Shown in pieces: positions 51,603 through 62,499 of a stretch of 64,000 bases of DNA (position 1 is its first letter; every line of letters begins with the position of its first letter). The stretch comes from Hyposmocoma kahamanoa. Its lineage: Eukaryota; Arthropoda; Insecta; Lepidoptera; Cosmopterigidae. The notes beneath the pieces are model-generated. The model did not search any database, was not told the DNA's origin, and saw nothing but the letters and a program-made list of their open reading frames with translations. Made by a program: the position numbers and the translations under genes. The DNA lies in contig NW_020653750.1 in NCBI RefSeq assembly GCF_003589595.1, positions 8,225,928-8,289,927 on the forward strand, given 5' to 3'.

Positions 51603-51790
51603 AAACGTGGTGAGGCACACGGGACTTGTCAACTTTGTCTCAAGGTGTAGTCACCTTGAGACAAAGTTGCAGTAGCAATGCCCATCTGATCTTCGCTATT
51701 CAAAGCTCTGAACGGCATTCACACTGCTATGCGTCGGCAGATTGCTTACGAACAGACCTACAACTTGATCATCCCGTCAGTAGATATCCA
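51603..51790 (+). mobile_element. RepB copy 15, decayed, with internal perfect hairpin
   Basis: GACTTGTCAACTTTGTCTCA and later TCAAAGCTCTGAACGGCATT and CCTACAACTTGATCATCCCG follow RepB. At 51629-51668 CAACTTTGTCTCAAGGTG is followed after TAGT by its exact reverse complement, an inverted duplication not present in other copies. Confidence 0.65.
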
Positions 51791-54450
51791 AAAATAATAA
51801 TTACGCTTTGCTCTCTTTGTCTTAAATAAATTTGCTCTGTATACTGTATAATATTCTGTAAACTGTATAATACAAAATTTCCTTATTGAACGGTTGCTGC
51901 TATGCTTAACAGATAAAGATAAAGAAATTTTCACTGCTAATGTATTGTCTTTTACTGTACAATAAACCATATTGTTTGTATGGTACGGTATCGATTATAA
52001 AATAATATATACCTGCAAATAGGGTTCACAACTCATTATCCTATTATAACTTGTCTTCTGTATGTTACATGAAACGTAGGTCGTATAAGTATGTACGTGT
52101 GGATGTTTCGAGACAATCAGCTAAGAAGTATTGTTGTGGGTGTATTATGTATAGGAACGGTGTACGAGACAGTTTGATAAGTGTGTGTTGAAAGAAATTT
52201 ACAATTTGCTTTATTTTATTCATTGTGTTCGTTGTATGTAGAGAATTCATAATGGATTAAATAAATAAAATCAGTTTATGTCATGTTCCTTGTACTGGTT
52301 CAACGACGTACTTCGAATAAGGACCAAAGCTTTTGATTTTCTCTGGGGTAAGTGTCCACTACGTAAGGGCCTCAGTATAATACACGATCCTTTCCACTTG
52401 CCTTCGAAGCGTTTTTCCGTAATATTGTTGCATGCAAAGTTCTTCAGGGTGTTTTAAAATTGTATACATATGTTCAGTTAGACTGTTTATCTCAAATAAA
52501 TGAAAATCAAATGCCGTATGTTCGTTGCTGTGACCTCATGTGCCACCATCTATCTGCAAATAACTGTTTCTTGTTCGATGAAATCGGTGTGCATTTCTTC
52601 TGGCAAGGCATGCAAACTTATTACTGTGCTCACTTATACCAATTCCCTTCCTGGTTAGTATCAAATTCATAGCAATTTAAAAAAATGTGCTATATATACG
52701 TCCTACTGATATCTTCCGAATAGATAACCCTATATCCAAGTATCTTTTGTTTATGCTGTCAATGAATTTGGATTTGATGAAAACCTCTCATGAATTTCTC
52801 GGTTCGAGAGATGCGTTCGGAATACTGCAAGAGCTGGTAAAAGGCGTATTGTTCTTATACAGAGATGGGTTTAAATATGGATATTATGGTATTTCAACAT
52901 AGTATTAATTACTACGTTTGTTTGTTTGGATACTTGGATCAACATTGCGCCATACTTTACGGAGGCTTAAAACATTGCCAGTAATCTCGGGTCTGAGGTA
53001 TTCTACGCGCATTTGTTTCAAGGAATGATTATGAATAACGTACCATTTGTTGCAATCCGCACCTTTGGCCACGTGTGGTCATACGTTATAAGTGCTTTTA
53101 TCATAATATGGAATTGTTAAAAATAACACGAACTACGTGAAACAAATTATATAATTCGATGTGAAATTTTATAACTCTGTTTAAGCGTAAAATTTATCGA
53201 CTTATTATTAAACGATAAGTTTTTTTGAACGATACTTAGTTCGTAGTATCTTTAAATCTTTCTCCTGAAAAGTTATCATATATGGGTGTCTCACTTACAT
53301 TTATGGTAAAGCCGATCTTTAAACTTAAAACTTAAAACTTTAAGTATTATTTTTATCATGGTATGAGTTTTTTTGAAATGTGGTACTTTTCCAAAAAATA
53401 ATCAAAAATATTTTTTATGTAATGAAAAGTGATGTGTGAAGAAATGAAGTGTCAAAATTTACTAAAATATTTTTTAAAGTATTTCTCAATGATTTTTGTT
53501 CTAAACTAACGTTCCTTGCTTATTTAATGACTGCGATAAATAGCATGGATACTTAAGATTACGTGAAAAAAAAACACTACAAAATTTTGGAAATTTATAA
53601 TGAGAGATGATGAGAGTACCTAAATAAATAGTCTGTGGTATCGATATTCAAAATTTTAAAAATATGCCTATTATTACTTCAATAAGAAACATTATTTTTT
53701 TATTTTATATTTACCAGACAATATAACCTAGCCTCTCGTCTGGTTTGACGTTGAGTTTTTCTACGTTTCCAGGAACGACAATTGTACGACGAGAATCACA
53801 ATACTACTTTAGTTTCGAGACTGAATTGTCTATACTACATGATATAGCATGTTTCCAATCTAATCTCATTGCAACACGACAAAGGCGGACTCGCGAACAC
53901 GTAATTCGTGTCACCATTTCCCCCATAACATGACGTACGATTTGGGTTGTCTATCTGATTTGGAGAATTTGCAATTTTAGCATAACTCACGATATACTAT
54001 TTCAGGCCCACGATTGTTAATAGTTATTACTAGTTAGCAGCTTATCTATTGTGTTTCAACAGGGTAATAATAACTAAAACTCATGTGTTTGCCCTAACCT
54101 TTAATTTTGCGTAACTTGAAGTCGTCTTGTACTTTCAAAAATAAATTGGTTGGTTTGTTACTTTCAAAGCAACAATCGGAAAGTAATTGGATGTAGCTTC
54201 ATCGACCAGCAAATTTATACAATTTTTATTGATTGTTATTACTTCAGTCATAGTTTTTATTTAATATTTTTTATTTTCTGTTTATTTATAAGATTTTACT
54301 ATTCTTTATTTTTATTTATATGTGCTGTTCATCCCTTCTAAACTTCAAATTGAGAGTATTTAGAATATAATTGAATATTTTTCCCGTGGTTTGGGTACCA
54401 TCATAATGATCATAGTTGGGAGTTCGAGTTGTGTGGATTTTAGTGATAAT
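51791..54450. other. Long stretch without recognised gene or repeat
   Basis: 2.6 kb of AT-rich DNA. Short plus frames (52460-52672, 52687-52902, 53745-53933, 54150-54341) have no recognisable domains. This is the least repeat-laden part of the window. Confidence 0.5.
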
Positions 54451-54454
54451 ATTA

Positions 54455-54735
54455 TTTATCATCATCACATACAGCCTGACTTCACCCACTGTTGGGTATA
54501 GGCCTCCAAGTTTCTACTAGTACGTAGTTGTCACTCCCTACGATCCTGTGCCAATCTCATCCGACCATCTCGCCACGCCCGACGTTCCGGTATCCAGTCC
54601 TTAGACGCCACTCAGTTATCGCCTTACTCCATCTGTCATCTTGTCTCCGTATCAGGTGCCCCGCCCAACTCCAGTGTAGCTTCGTGATGAAGTTCCCCAC
54701 GTCCTTTACCTTAGTTCGACTTCGAATCTGGACAT
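54455..54735 (-). repeat. RTE-like LINE 3' end, diverged
   Basis: ATCATCATCACATACAGCCT then CCCACTGTTGGGTATAGGCC is the RTE-type 3' end. Minus frames recall the RTE C-terminus ('RHDWSPG', 'WTDDI..L') with many breaks. It is a different subfamily from 29745-30160. Confidence 0.65.
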
Positions 54736-55199
54736 TGGGAACACGGTCTATATGCTTGGTATTTGATAATTTTATTACCTAGCTCCTTTTACTAATATAA
54801 AATGTAGCGAGTATCATCAAAGAGGTAAATTCTGAGAAACAGCTCCAGCTGAGATTCTTACCGTTTTATCTACATGTGTAACTTTATATTATTTAAGGTT
54901 AAATTGTTGTTATTTCAATGAAGATATAAAGCTCTTTATTATTATTATTTTGGTTATTATTATATCTGTTTTAGACTCTCTCCAAAGGCCTAAAGATTAA
55001 TTTTGAATTTTTAAATGGGAGACGCGGTATTTTCCGGCTATGGCACAGTCGGCAGGGGTTAGAGACTCAGTTCAAGAACCGGCGAACAGTACGTGCCGTA
55101 TCGAGCACGACCGCCTTCTGCAATTGTGCTGGAAGCGACACGCCACAGAAATCCAACCGCCTGAAGCTGTTAGAAAGGCTGACTGGAATTAACCCATTT

Positions 55200-55448
55200 A
55201 CGGACAAAACAAATGGGATTATTTCAATGGACGCCACATCCCATATGTCGGTGATCTCGTGCGCCAGCTTTCACAAGACCCTCGTCATGCGGGATGGTAA
55301 CGTCCACAAGAAATACCCTGCGATCGATCCAATATCACAATATCAGGCTTATTCGCAAGAACAGTCCTGTCCGTGATAATGGATCGATCCCAATAGATTT
55401 TGGTGCGGTCATCTTCGAGTATTGGCTCCGGTGAATACTTGTAATATG
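55200..55448 (-). pseudogene. REL endonuclease domain, frameshifted
   Basis: After a frame change the minus strand reads 'YYKYSPEPILEDDRTKIYWD' then 'RSIITDRTVLANKPDIVILD' with the K-P-D-I catalytic motif of restriction-like endonucleases, then in another frame 'FLWTLPSRMTRV' / 'FLVDVTIPHDEG' with the second acidic residue. The domain cleaves the insertion target in R2/R4/NeSL-type elements. Truncated and shifted, so inactive. Confidence 0.75.
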
Positions 55449-56072
55449 TCAACCTCTGTGCACTAGTCCGTACTTCAGAGCGAGCTCTTGGTGTAATATT
55501 TTGGCTGCCTGGTTGTGTCTGTGCAAGTACTCAGTGTTAGCAAGCGCGGAACAACCGGAAACAATATGCCTAAGTGACTCTCCGGGATGGCCACATGCCC
55601 GACAAATGTCTACTGTGCCGTCCTTTAGGATATATTTCCGATAGTTCCGCGTCTTGATAACCTGATCCTTTATTGCACAGACAACGCCTTCGGTTTCCCC
55701 AAAGAGGTCCCCGAAACGCAGCCAATGTAGGGAGGCTTTACGGTCCATAAAGCATTCGTGGAGTGCCTTGAAGAACCACTCATGGACCTCCTTCTCTTTC
55801 CATATGGACTCGCGGTCAGAGGTGCTAAGCACCACCGGGTCTCGCCATTCCTCTTTGGCCAACGATAAGGAAGTTTGCCCATCATCACATGTGATAACCT
55901 CCCCACGAATTACGTCATCCGTCATCGTCAAAAAGTAGTTTCTGAGATTGCATATCTCGCGGTTGTGCATGGTTTTGACACTTAATAGGCCTCTACCTCC
56001 ACAATTCCGCGGGACATACAATTTCATAACTGACGGTCTCGAATTCTCTATTACAGTCATAGATAGGAACAT
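55449..56072 (-). pseudogene. REL-type LINE: RT thumb and CCHC knuckle
   Basis: A 207-aa open frame, the longest unbroken stretch of this element. 'LYVPRNCGGRGLLSVKTMHN' is the post-RT 'P...GGRGL' motif. 'CRACGHPGESLRHIVSGC' has spacing C-x2-C-x8-H-x4-C, the knuckle of restriction-like endonuclease LINEs, followed by 'YLHRHNQAAKILHQELALKY'. The frame stops at 55449 and the endonuclease continues in other frames. Confidence 0.8.
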
Positions 56073-56090
56073 ATCTATGGTTACAGTGCA

Positions 56091-56731
56091 TGAACGTATT
56101 GGAATTATATGTTAAAATGCTTCCTGTGTTTTGCTTTTTACTTTTTCTTTCTTTTTTGTTTGCTTTGTTTTGCTTATATACTGTTCTAAATTGAAATGGA
56201 TTGAGGTAAATTTTTAAAGGACTTCAAAAATGGAGCCTTCTCCATTCGACTGATTTCTTTTTATGTATATGTTACACAATTATTTCCACATTTGGGAACC
56301 GATTTCAAGATTCTTATTTTGTTGAAAAGGGGGTACTTTAGTTGAAGGGTAGTAAATTAAGGGACGAATCCTCTTTATCATATTTCACCCACTTTCCGTT
56401 GATCGATTTCAATAGAACTTTGCACAGAGATGTAATTAGTCAAAGTCAAATAATTTAAAGCCTAAACATATCAAATATAATTTAAGTAGGTAGATTAGTG
56501 TATAGCATCAGGTGACGCCCTGTATGGGCAATAAACAGTGAGATTTTTGTTTTAGCAATTGAATTTGATTAATAAATTTGGATCAACAAAATATATAATA
56601 TATTTTATATTCAATTATTTAATATGATAAATAGACAAACAATCCCAATGCATGCTTTAAAGTATGATTAAATATAGAGTTAATTTGTAACCATTCAGTA
56701 ATAACAATAATATTTATAAACTACAGAAAAT
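56091..56731. other. No gene recognised
   Basis: Sequence around TTTGGGAACCGATTTCAAGA (56295) and CACCCACTTTCCGTTGATCG (56387) feels like an interspersed repeat but has no second copy here. Confidence 0.4.
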
Positions 56732-56940
56732 AACTGCCTCTGTGGCCGTACCATTACCATACTAGACTGCCACGCGGAAGTCCCGGATTCGATTCCCGGG
56801 CCGGGATAAATATTTGTATGGCCTACATTTATTTCTCTCGTGAGTTTGGGTGTAATTTGTGGTTATCTATTTGTGTATCCATGGCGCCCGTGATATTGGT
56901 TTTCCTAGTGCGGGGCTATGAGTGTGTTATTATTATTATT
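56732..56940 (+). mobile_element. SINE-1 copy
   Basis: AACTGCCTCTGTGGCCGTACCATTACC head (A box mutated), B box GGATTCGATTCCC, and tail GTGTGTTATTATTATTATTA. Confidence 0.9.
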
Positions 56941-57389
56941 AGAAAATTTAAACATTACACACATTTTGAGGTAAGAGGGTTAATTATTACAAAGTAAAAG
57001 AGTCTTAATTTTAGAAACTAAATGTTAAAGGAGATTTCATAATATTTTATAAAAATATGCTCTATTCTAAATACTCTACTAGTGAGTTTTTTACAAATAA
57101 TTACTAAACAATTTTTATGCGTTATTATTATTATTACTTATTATAATTCCAATTAAAGTAAAGTTTTATGATGACCTAGAGCTGATATGATGATGGAAAT
57201 GGCAGAACAATGAGAGGAACTCCTCGACAGTGTACATTAGCTACTTTATGTTTGCGCTTATATTATTAGTTTTGATGAGGACGTTCATATTATGCGATTA
57301 AGTTATCGTTGAATAGAGTAAATAACACAGCGAAAACGGACCTAACTTTAGAGGTCGATTTTTAAAATAAAAAAGTTATCATTCGATCG

Positions 57390-57632
57390 TTCACATCTAC
57401 TATGTGACTACAAATAATATATAACAGTAATAATAATATAAGATAACAACACACACGTTGCTCTGATCCTGAAGTAAGTAACTATAAGCATTTGAGTTTT
57501 GAAAATCGTAAACAACGACGGTACCACGAACACCCAGACCCGAAACAATACAGAAAACTTTGTCTGTTGACCCGGTCGGGGATCTACACCATGAAAATCG
57601 GTGTGCAAGCCACTTGACAACAGAGGTTGTCA
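57390..57632 (-). mobile_element. Probable fourth SINE family, single copy
   Basis: Minus sense: GTCAAGTGGCTTGCACACCG (A-box-like), GTAGATCCCCGACCGGGTCA (B-box-like), then GTTTTCTGTATTGTTTCGGG and a GTCTGGGTGTTCGTGG domain known to me from insect SINE tails, ending in AT-rich DNA. Confidence 0.5.
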
Positions 57633-57639
57633 AACAAGA

Positions 57640-58860
57640 AACAATTATCTTCATGATATAGATTTCGTTAACGGCACACTGTCCCAGGAAATTTTATTCA
57701 TCGCAACATGAGCACGTGGTAGGAAATCGTCAAAATTTAATAAATTATACAATAGGTAAACCATCCAAATTGTACAAGGAAATTACATATTAGGAAAGCG
57801 CAAAATTTCCTATGGCCAATAAATCGCTTAACGGTGTGGGTAAGTCGATTAATGGCCTATTATGAAGTTAGAATAGCTCATTTAGTTAGATTCCTCCCAA
57901 GTTTTACGACATCGAACGAGATGGAAGTTTACTATACGTTTGCCGTTTGCCTGCGCAATGAGAAATCTTATTTTCCATATATTGGGGTGGATATCCAAAT
58001 GGAGGCAATATCGAAGTGCTGATTTGTCGCTCCGGTGAATATTGGTCTGGCGTTGATTCAAATCGGCACGAACGTCCCGACTCTCCAAGAATCGACATTG
58101 CCTCTTAATTCCCGGAACAAAAATACGTACATTAATTTCGATTTTGCATAGCCGCATTTTTTGGATTGCTCTGGGATTATTTGCACGGTGTTCAGTAATG
58201 TGTAAAATGAAAATTATGCTAATGAGCCCCGATGAAATCCTCGTGTTTCTCTCGACCAGTGTAATTGTTTGTGAAATTTTAGTATGATAAACGCGTGTGT
58301 TAAACTCTCACTATATATGTCATTTGAGCCTTTTTAATTATACAGGACCCTTATTAATTCAGTGTTAATATGAATATGCTATAAAATGCGCGTATATATA
58401 CAACTGAAGCAGCTGAAAATATGTTGCATAAGCAGTATTTTTTTATGAAAAATCACACTTTTCGCTTATTTATCATTATTTTTTACGTCATTTGCAACAG
58501 TAGATGACATTGAGGCATGTGAAAGATTAATCTGAAGAGGGGGAAAAGCCGTTGGTGGTGGGTAGAGCAGTGATGGGGCACGTGGGAGGAAGGGGCGAGA
58601 CGTCCGCGTTATTTAGTTGAGCTTTATATCAAGGCGACGGCCGCTGGTGAAATTAAATCAGCGCTGCGAGTGGCTCGGTGCAATCGTTAGTCATTTGTCA
58701 GCAGCGCAAATTACGTTGTGGCCATAAATTGACTTTATTTCACACTATGATGGCGTGAACTGCTGCATAAGACAGGTTAAGGTATTTTAAGTATTTCGTA
58801 TTTATTAGTGAGACAATTTTTTTTACTGTGAGTTTGACTGGTTTATGGTTCAGAGAAATA
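57640..58860. other. No gene recognised; GC-richer block at 58540-58760
   Basis: The minus frame 57882-58157 (91 aa) has no domain. The block at 58540-58760 (GGCGACGGCCGCTGGTG, CAGCAGCGCAAATTACG) differs in composition from its surroundings and is not a repeat seen elsewhere here. Confidence 0.45.
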
Positions 58861-58924
58861 CATTTATGTCAGTTTTGGAATGTAAGTACTGTAAAATTGT
58901 ACTACGAGTAGAGTGGTCGGCAGT

Positions 58925-59462
58925 GTTCTCACTGCAAGAGCAGTGGTGACATGCCCGTAGTGGTTCTCTACCGACTATGTGGCACAGATACCTGCCGAAG
59001 CTACCATGCCCCGACAGGATCTGCACCAACCGGTAAGGGAGCGTACCATGCCGCCTGCTTACCCATTCCTTGAGGATTGGACGAACAGCCACCACAGTCC
59101 GCTCGCCCGCGCTCGGCTCCTCCAGCCGACGTCGCCATTGCGCCAGCACTTTCCGTTGTGCGGATCTCCTCCACCTCATGACCTCCTCGGGGGTCGGTCC
59201 TTCTTCCCGGGGTCGTGCGTCTGCGCATAACCTATACACCTCCGCAAGGACCCCAGCATCGAGGTCCCAAAGAGGCGCACCAGCGAGCACACGCCGTTTC
59301 GTACGACACGGTGCGGTATGCTCGTATTGCTCTGACCGCCATGACCCGCAGTGATTTATGCAGCTCGGCCTTGTTCAGGCCAATCAGAGCTCCGACCCAC
59401 ACCGGTGCGCCATGTAGCGCCATGGACCTCACCACGCCGGAATATAACCGTCGGCAGGTCAC
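58925..59462 (-). pseudogene. R1-type ORF2 thumb and C-terminal knuckle
   Basis: 59232-59462 reads 'YSGVVRSMALHGAPVWVGAL' and 'LRVMAVRAIRAYRTVSYETA', the R1 thumb. 58850-59290 continues with 'LVQILSGHGSFGRYLCHIVG' and 'CHHCSCSENTADH', after which the match to R1 ends at about 58925 and the frame runs into unrelated AT-rich sequence. Confidence 0.85.
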
Positions 59463-59501
59463 ATTCGGACCGCCCAGATTAGGTAAAAGGGTCTTCCGAG
59501 A

Positions 59502-60546
59502 TCAGATGCGGTCCGGTAGCTTGGGAGCCAACCGTCGAAAATGCTCTCGGAAGTTCCACCTACCGTCGAGGTAAAGTCCCAGATATTTCATCTGAGGTTT
59601 TACCGCAACGGACACCCCTTGACGTCTGGTCAATGCTGACACCCGCGGGCGGCCCCCTCCGAGATCCGTGAAAACACAGAGCCTCGGTTTTCTCAAAGGC
59701 CACCCTCAGTCCCAGCATTTCGATCCGCCCAATGACCTGCTGAACACCCGCTGCAGCACGTGCCGCCACCACCTCAAAGTTCTCCCCTCGGGCTGTGACC
59801 AGGGTGTCATTCCGCGTAGCAGAACACCTGGAGCACGGAAAGAAGGGCGCCCCGCAGGACCCAATCATATCCGATGTTCCACAGGAGCGGCCCTAAGACC
59901 GTTCCCTGGGGAACACCGCACCACATGATTCTACGACGAATAACGCCATCCCGCCCCAGACATAAGATGGTTCTTTTTATCTAGTGAGGCACTCGGTGCC
60001 GATACCGAAGTGCCTCTGAGATACACCCGAAAGGTCTAGAGACACTGCCAACAATACGCCACCAGACGCCACGGTTTCATCCGAGAGCGCTTTGACGCAC
60101 ATGATCGCGTCAACGGTTGATCGGCGCTCTCGGAATCCAAACTTATGCTCTGACAGATCGGGGCCTACACTATGCAAGTGGCGGACGATGCGGGAAGCAA
60201 CGATACGCTCAAAGTGTTTTCCCACATCGTCCAGCAGCACAATGAGGCGGTAGGCAGACGGAGACTCTGCGGGGCGCCCATCCTTCTTGAGGAGAACCAG
60301 CCTTCCCTCCTTCCAACAGGTCGGGAATCGACCCAACGCGAGATACAAGTCAAGTAGCCCGGTTAGATTGGTCCACAGCTCGTCCAGCACCGAGACCAAG
60401 CCGACTTGCTTGTCTCGGAGCCTAAGCGCGGCACGGCTAACCTCCCCCGACTCTATGGGAGGAATCTCCTCCTCAGCCTCGTCCTCAGAATGAGAACCCG
60501 CCATTGTTGGAGGAACGTGATCCGCCCTGTCCGGAAACCATCCCAT
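59502..60546 (-). pseudogene. R1-type reverse transcriptase, frameshifted
   Basis: 59977-60546: 'LGRFPTCWKEGRLVLLKKDG', 'SAYRLIVLLDDVGKHFERIV', 'KFGFRERRSTVDAIMCV' and 'LLAVSLDLSGV', where the first catalytic Asp (SLD) is kept but 'AFN' is lost. After a shift near 59980 come a decayed ADD region ('RNDTLVTARGENFEVVAAR', about 59800) and 'GLRVAFEKTEALCFHG'. 59502-59696 has 'MKYLGLYLDGRWNFREHFRR'. The catalytic ADD box itself is destroyed. Confidence 0.88.
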
Positions 60547-61162
60547 CCAACAGCTGGGGTCATGGCATGGCCAGCTGCAGAGACTTTCCGGTCTCGGTGT
60601 AGATGTCGTGCAGCATGTCTTCCATCTCTTCCTCCCGGACCCGCAATCTCCGGTACCTGGTGAACTCTCGCCGCACAGCAGTGCTAGTTTGCTGTGTACA
60701 TCAGAAGACCTCTAGAGACGCGGAGGACGGCGCATTGCTCGGGGCATCGCTGCATCGCATATTTGTGTCAGAGCCCCCCGGAACCGAATGGCTCCCTCGT
60801 CGTCGTCCTTTGGCCCAGCACTGGACTGCACTGGACTGCACGGTCCAGGCTTGGACAATGGCGACTTCGGCCATCAGCTCTTTGTCAAGGTGCGCCAGCG
60901 ATCATCTCGGAAAAGCCTCCGAACCATTTACCCGAGAACGGGCCGAAACTGGTTCCGGCGACGCAGACATCTCGAACGTAATGTGGCGATGGTCCGACAA
61001 GGTCTCCACATCGCCGACAACCCGCCAATTCAAAACTCGTGATGAGACAGCATAGAAAAAGAAAAAAGAGAAAGGCAGGGCACGGAGCCTGCCACGTCGT
61101 CCGCCCTGTTGGGTTGAGATTGAGGTTGAGGTGTAGGCTCTCCACGCCGAACTGGGGAACCA

Positions 61163-62065
61163 CATGAGACGGCTGTTCACCAGCAGTCTCCGGAGCGGTG
61201 TGTTCCCGTCCGGCTGGAAGTCGGCGAGGATAGTCCTCATAAAGAAGGAAGGTCGACCCGCTGACTCTTCCTCTGCATATCGACCCATATGCCTGCTGGA
61301 CGTGGCCGGCAAATTGTTTGAAAGAACACTTGCCGAGCGGCTCAGCGGGCGTCTGTCGCGAGTAGGCCATCGCCCGTCGAAAGACCAGTACCGCTTCCGG
61401 CAGGCGCGGTCGACAGTGGACGCGATCCTTCGCGTTCGCACACTGTCGACTCAGGTACTGTCCCGGGGTGAAGTGGCAATGGCGGCAAGCCTGGATATCG
61501 TCAACGCCTTCAACTCTTTGCCCTGGTTGACCGTTAAGGAGGCGCTCGAGTATCATCGAGTGCCTCCATACCCGAAGCGAGTGCTCGAGTATCATCGAGT
61601 GCCTCCATACCGTGTATGGGGTTCCGCAGGGGTCTGTCCTTGGACCACTCCTTTGGAACCTCGCGTATGATGCTTCAGGGTCGCACTACCCCCGGGCGTG
61701 CATCTGGTGTGTTATGCTGATAATGCCCTAGTGCTCGCCGGAGGGGAGAACTTCGAGAGGACCATCCGGCTCGCTGAGCTCGGGGTTTCTCGCGTCGTCG
61801 AAAAAATCGAGGAGCTGGGTTTGCGAGTAGCGCCTCAGAAAACTGAGGCGCTGTGGTTACACAAACTCCCGCGAGGAAGGGACCCGCCCAGCTTCTCGAT
61901 TCGCGTTGGTGACGTCGACGTCCAGGAGGAGCAGTACTTAAAATACTTCGGCCTCATCCTGGGCGGTCGCTGGGATTTCGAGGAGCACTTCCGGCGCCTG
62001 GTTCCCCGGATCGACAGGGCCACGAGGGTGCATTGCACCGGTTGCTGCCCAACCTGGGGGCTATA
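61163..62065 (+). mobile_element. R1-clade LINE, copy B (plus), RT segment only
   Basis: Begins at the RT and ends in the thumb at about 62065 ('LHRLLPNLGAIV' running into AT-rich DNA). It lies head to head with copy A, with about 120 bp between them. The sequences are related but clearly of different R1 lineages. Confidence 0.88.
61164..61670 (+). pseudogene. R1-type RT, fingers-palm with an in-frame 39-bp duplication
   Basis: 'SGVFPSGWKSARIVLIKKEG', 'SAYRPICLLDVAGKLFERTL', 'QYRFRQARSTVDAILRV' and 'MAASLDIVNAFNSLPWLTVK', with the first catalytic Asp present in SLDIVNAF. Then 'LEYHRVPPYPKRV' and 'LEYHRVPPYRVWG': 13 residues are duplicated exactly once (39 bp, about 61545-61621). A frameshift follows before 'GVPQGSVLGPLLWN', visible in another frame near 61620. 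Confidence 0.88.
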
Positions 62066-62066
62066 G
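61698..62066 (+). pseudogene. R1-type RT, catalytic AD box and following region
   Basis: 'LVCYADNALVLAGGENFERT' carries YADN instead of YADD, so the second Asp of the catalytic pair is lost. 'LGLRVAPQKTEALWLHKLPR' and 'QYLKYFGLILGGRWDFEEHF' follow. It ends with 'RATRVHCTGCCPTWGL' in a frame shifted from R1. Confidence 0.88.
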
Positions 62067-62344
62067 TCAAAATACTTTTCTATGTAGCGCTAGCAAGAGC
62101 CTGTATAGTGTGCCGAACAATCATGACCTGGATGTTGATATATTCAATTGTAATGTTGATGCACTACAGCGTAAACTCACGGACATTCTATTTCATATTA
62201 TCGAATAATTTGTGCTTAGCGCAGGTATTGGGTTGTTATATTTATGTAAGTGCATGTTGTTAAGAAATACTGTTTATTGCTCGTTTGTTTAATGCTCGTG
62301 TATGACTTGTCTGAAGCTATTTTATTATGAAAACTAACACGGTT
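62066..62344. other. No feature recognised
   Basis: AT-rich spacer between the R1 and PLE sequences; the 76-aa plus frame at 62033-62263 starts in R1 sequence and is chance beyond it. Confidence 0.5.
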
Positions 62345-62404
62345 ATCACACATTATAATATAAAAGTAACGGGACTTACTCGCGTAGTATTTTAGTCGGA
62401 AGCG

Positions 62405-62447
62405 GTCCGACTAGTTTCGACCATAATCGATGGTCTTCTTCAGGGGT
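62405..62447 (-). ncRNA. Hammerhead-ribozyme-like motif (copy iii), canonical core
   Basis: Minus order: CC, CTGAAGA (matches consensus CUGANGA), A, stem II GACCAT/ATGGTC with loop CGATT, GAAA, C-TA-GTC, GG. All conserved core bases are present, including the GTC cleavage triplet. Stem III is one C-G pair with a two-base loop and stem I only two pairs, as in minimal PLE hammerheads that would act as dimers. It lies in the terminal region downstream of the PLE 2 coding part, where such ribozymes are reported. Confidence 0.6.
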
Positions 62448-62499
62448 TGAGTGCAACGTTCGCGACCGCGTCACGCATAGCACTGCGCGCTGCGGCTCT

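Larger units (their letters stand above)
54960..56090 (-). mobile_element. REL-endonuclease-type LINE, 3' part
   Basis: Minus order: RT thumb, CCHC knuckle, REL-endonuclease, 3' UTR ending at the (ATT)n run near 54945. 3' UTR copies recur at 19430-19572 and 31734-31805. The RT catalytic region is absent. Confidence 0.8.
58925..61045 (-). mobile_element. R1-clade LINE, copy A (minus), truncated at both ends
   Basis: Minus order: end of the endonuclease ('NWRVVGDVETLSDHRHITFE', about 60980-61045), linker ('QICDAAMPRA', 'LRREFTRYRRLR'), RT, thumb, C-terminal knuckle. The 3' end stops within the knuckle at about 58925 without a tail, so it was cut by rearrangement rather than by reverse transcription alone. 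High G+C marks the block. Confidence 0.9.

Noticed and set aside
60603..61055. Plus-strand frames of 80-150 aa over R1 copy A
   Set aside because: These are shadows of the GC-rich R1 coding strand, which carries the endonuclease and linker motifs on the minus strand.
60885..61595. 236-aa minus frame over R1 copy B
   Set aside because: Antisense of the R1 RT on the plus strand; only its last part overlaps the endonuclease end of copy A, in a different frame.
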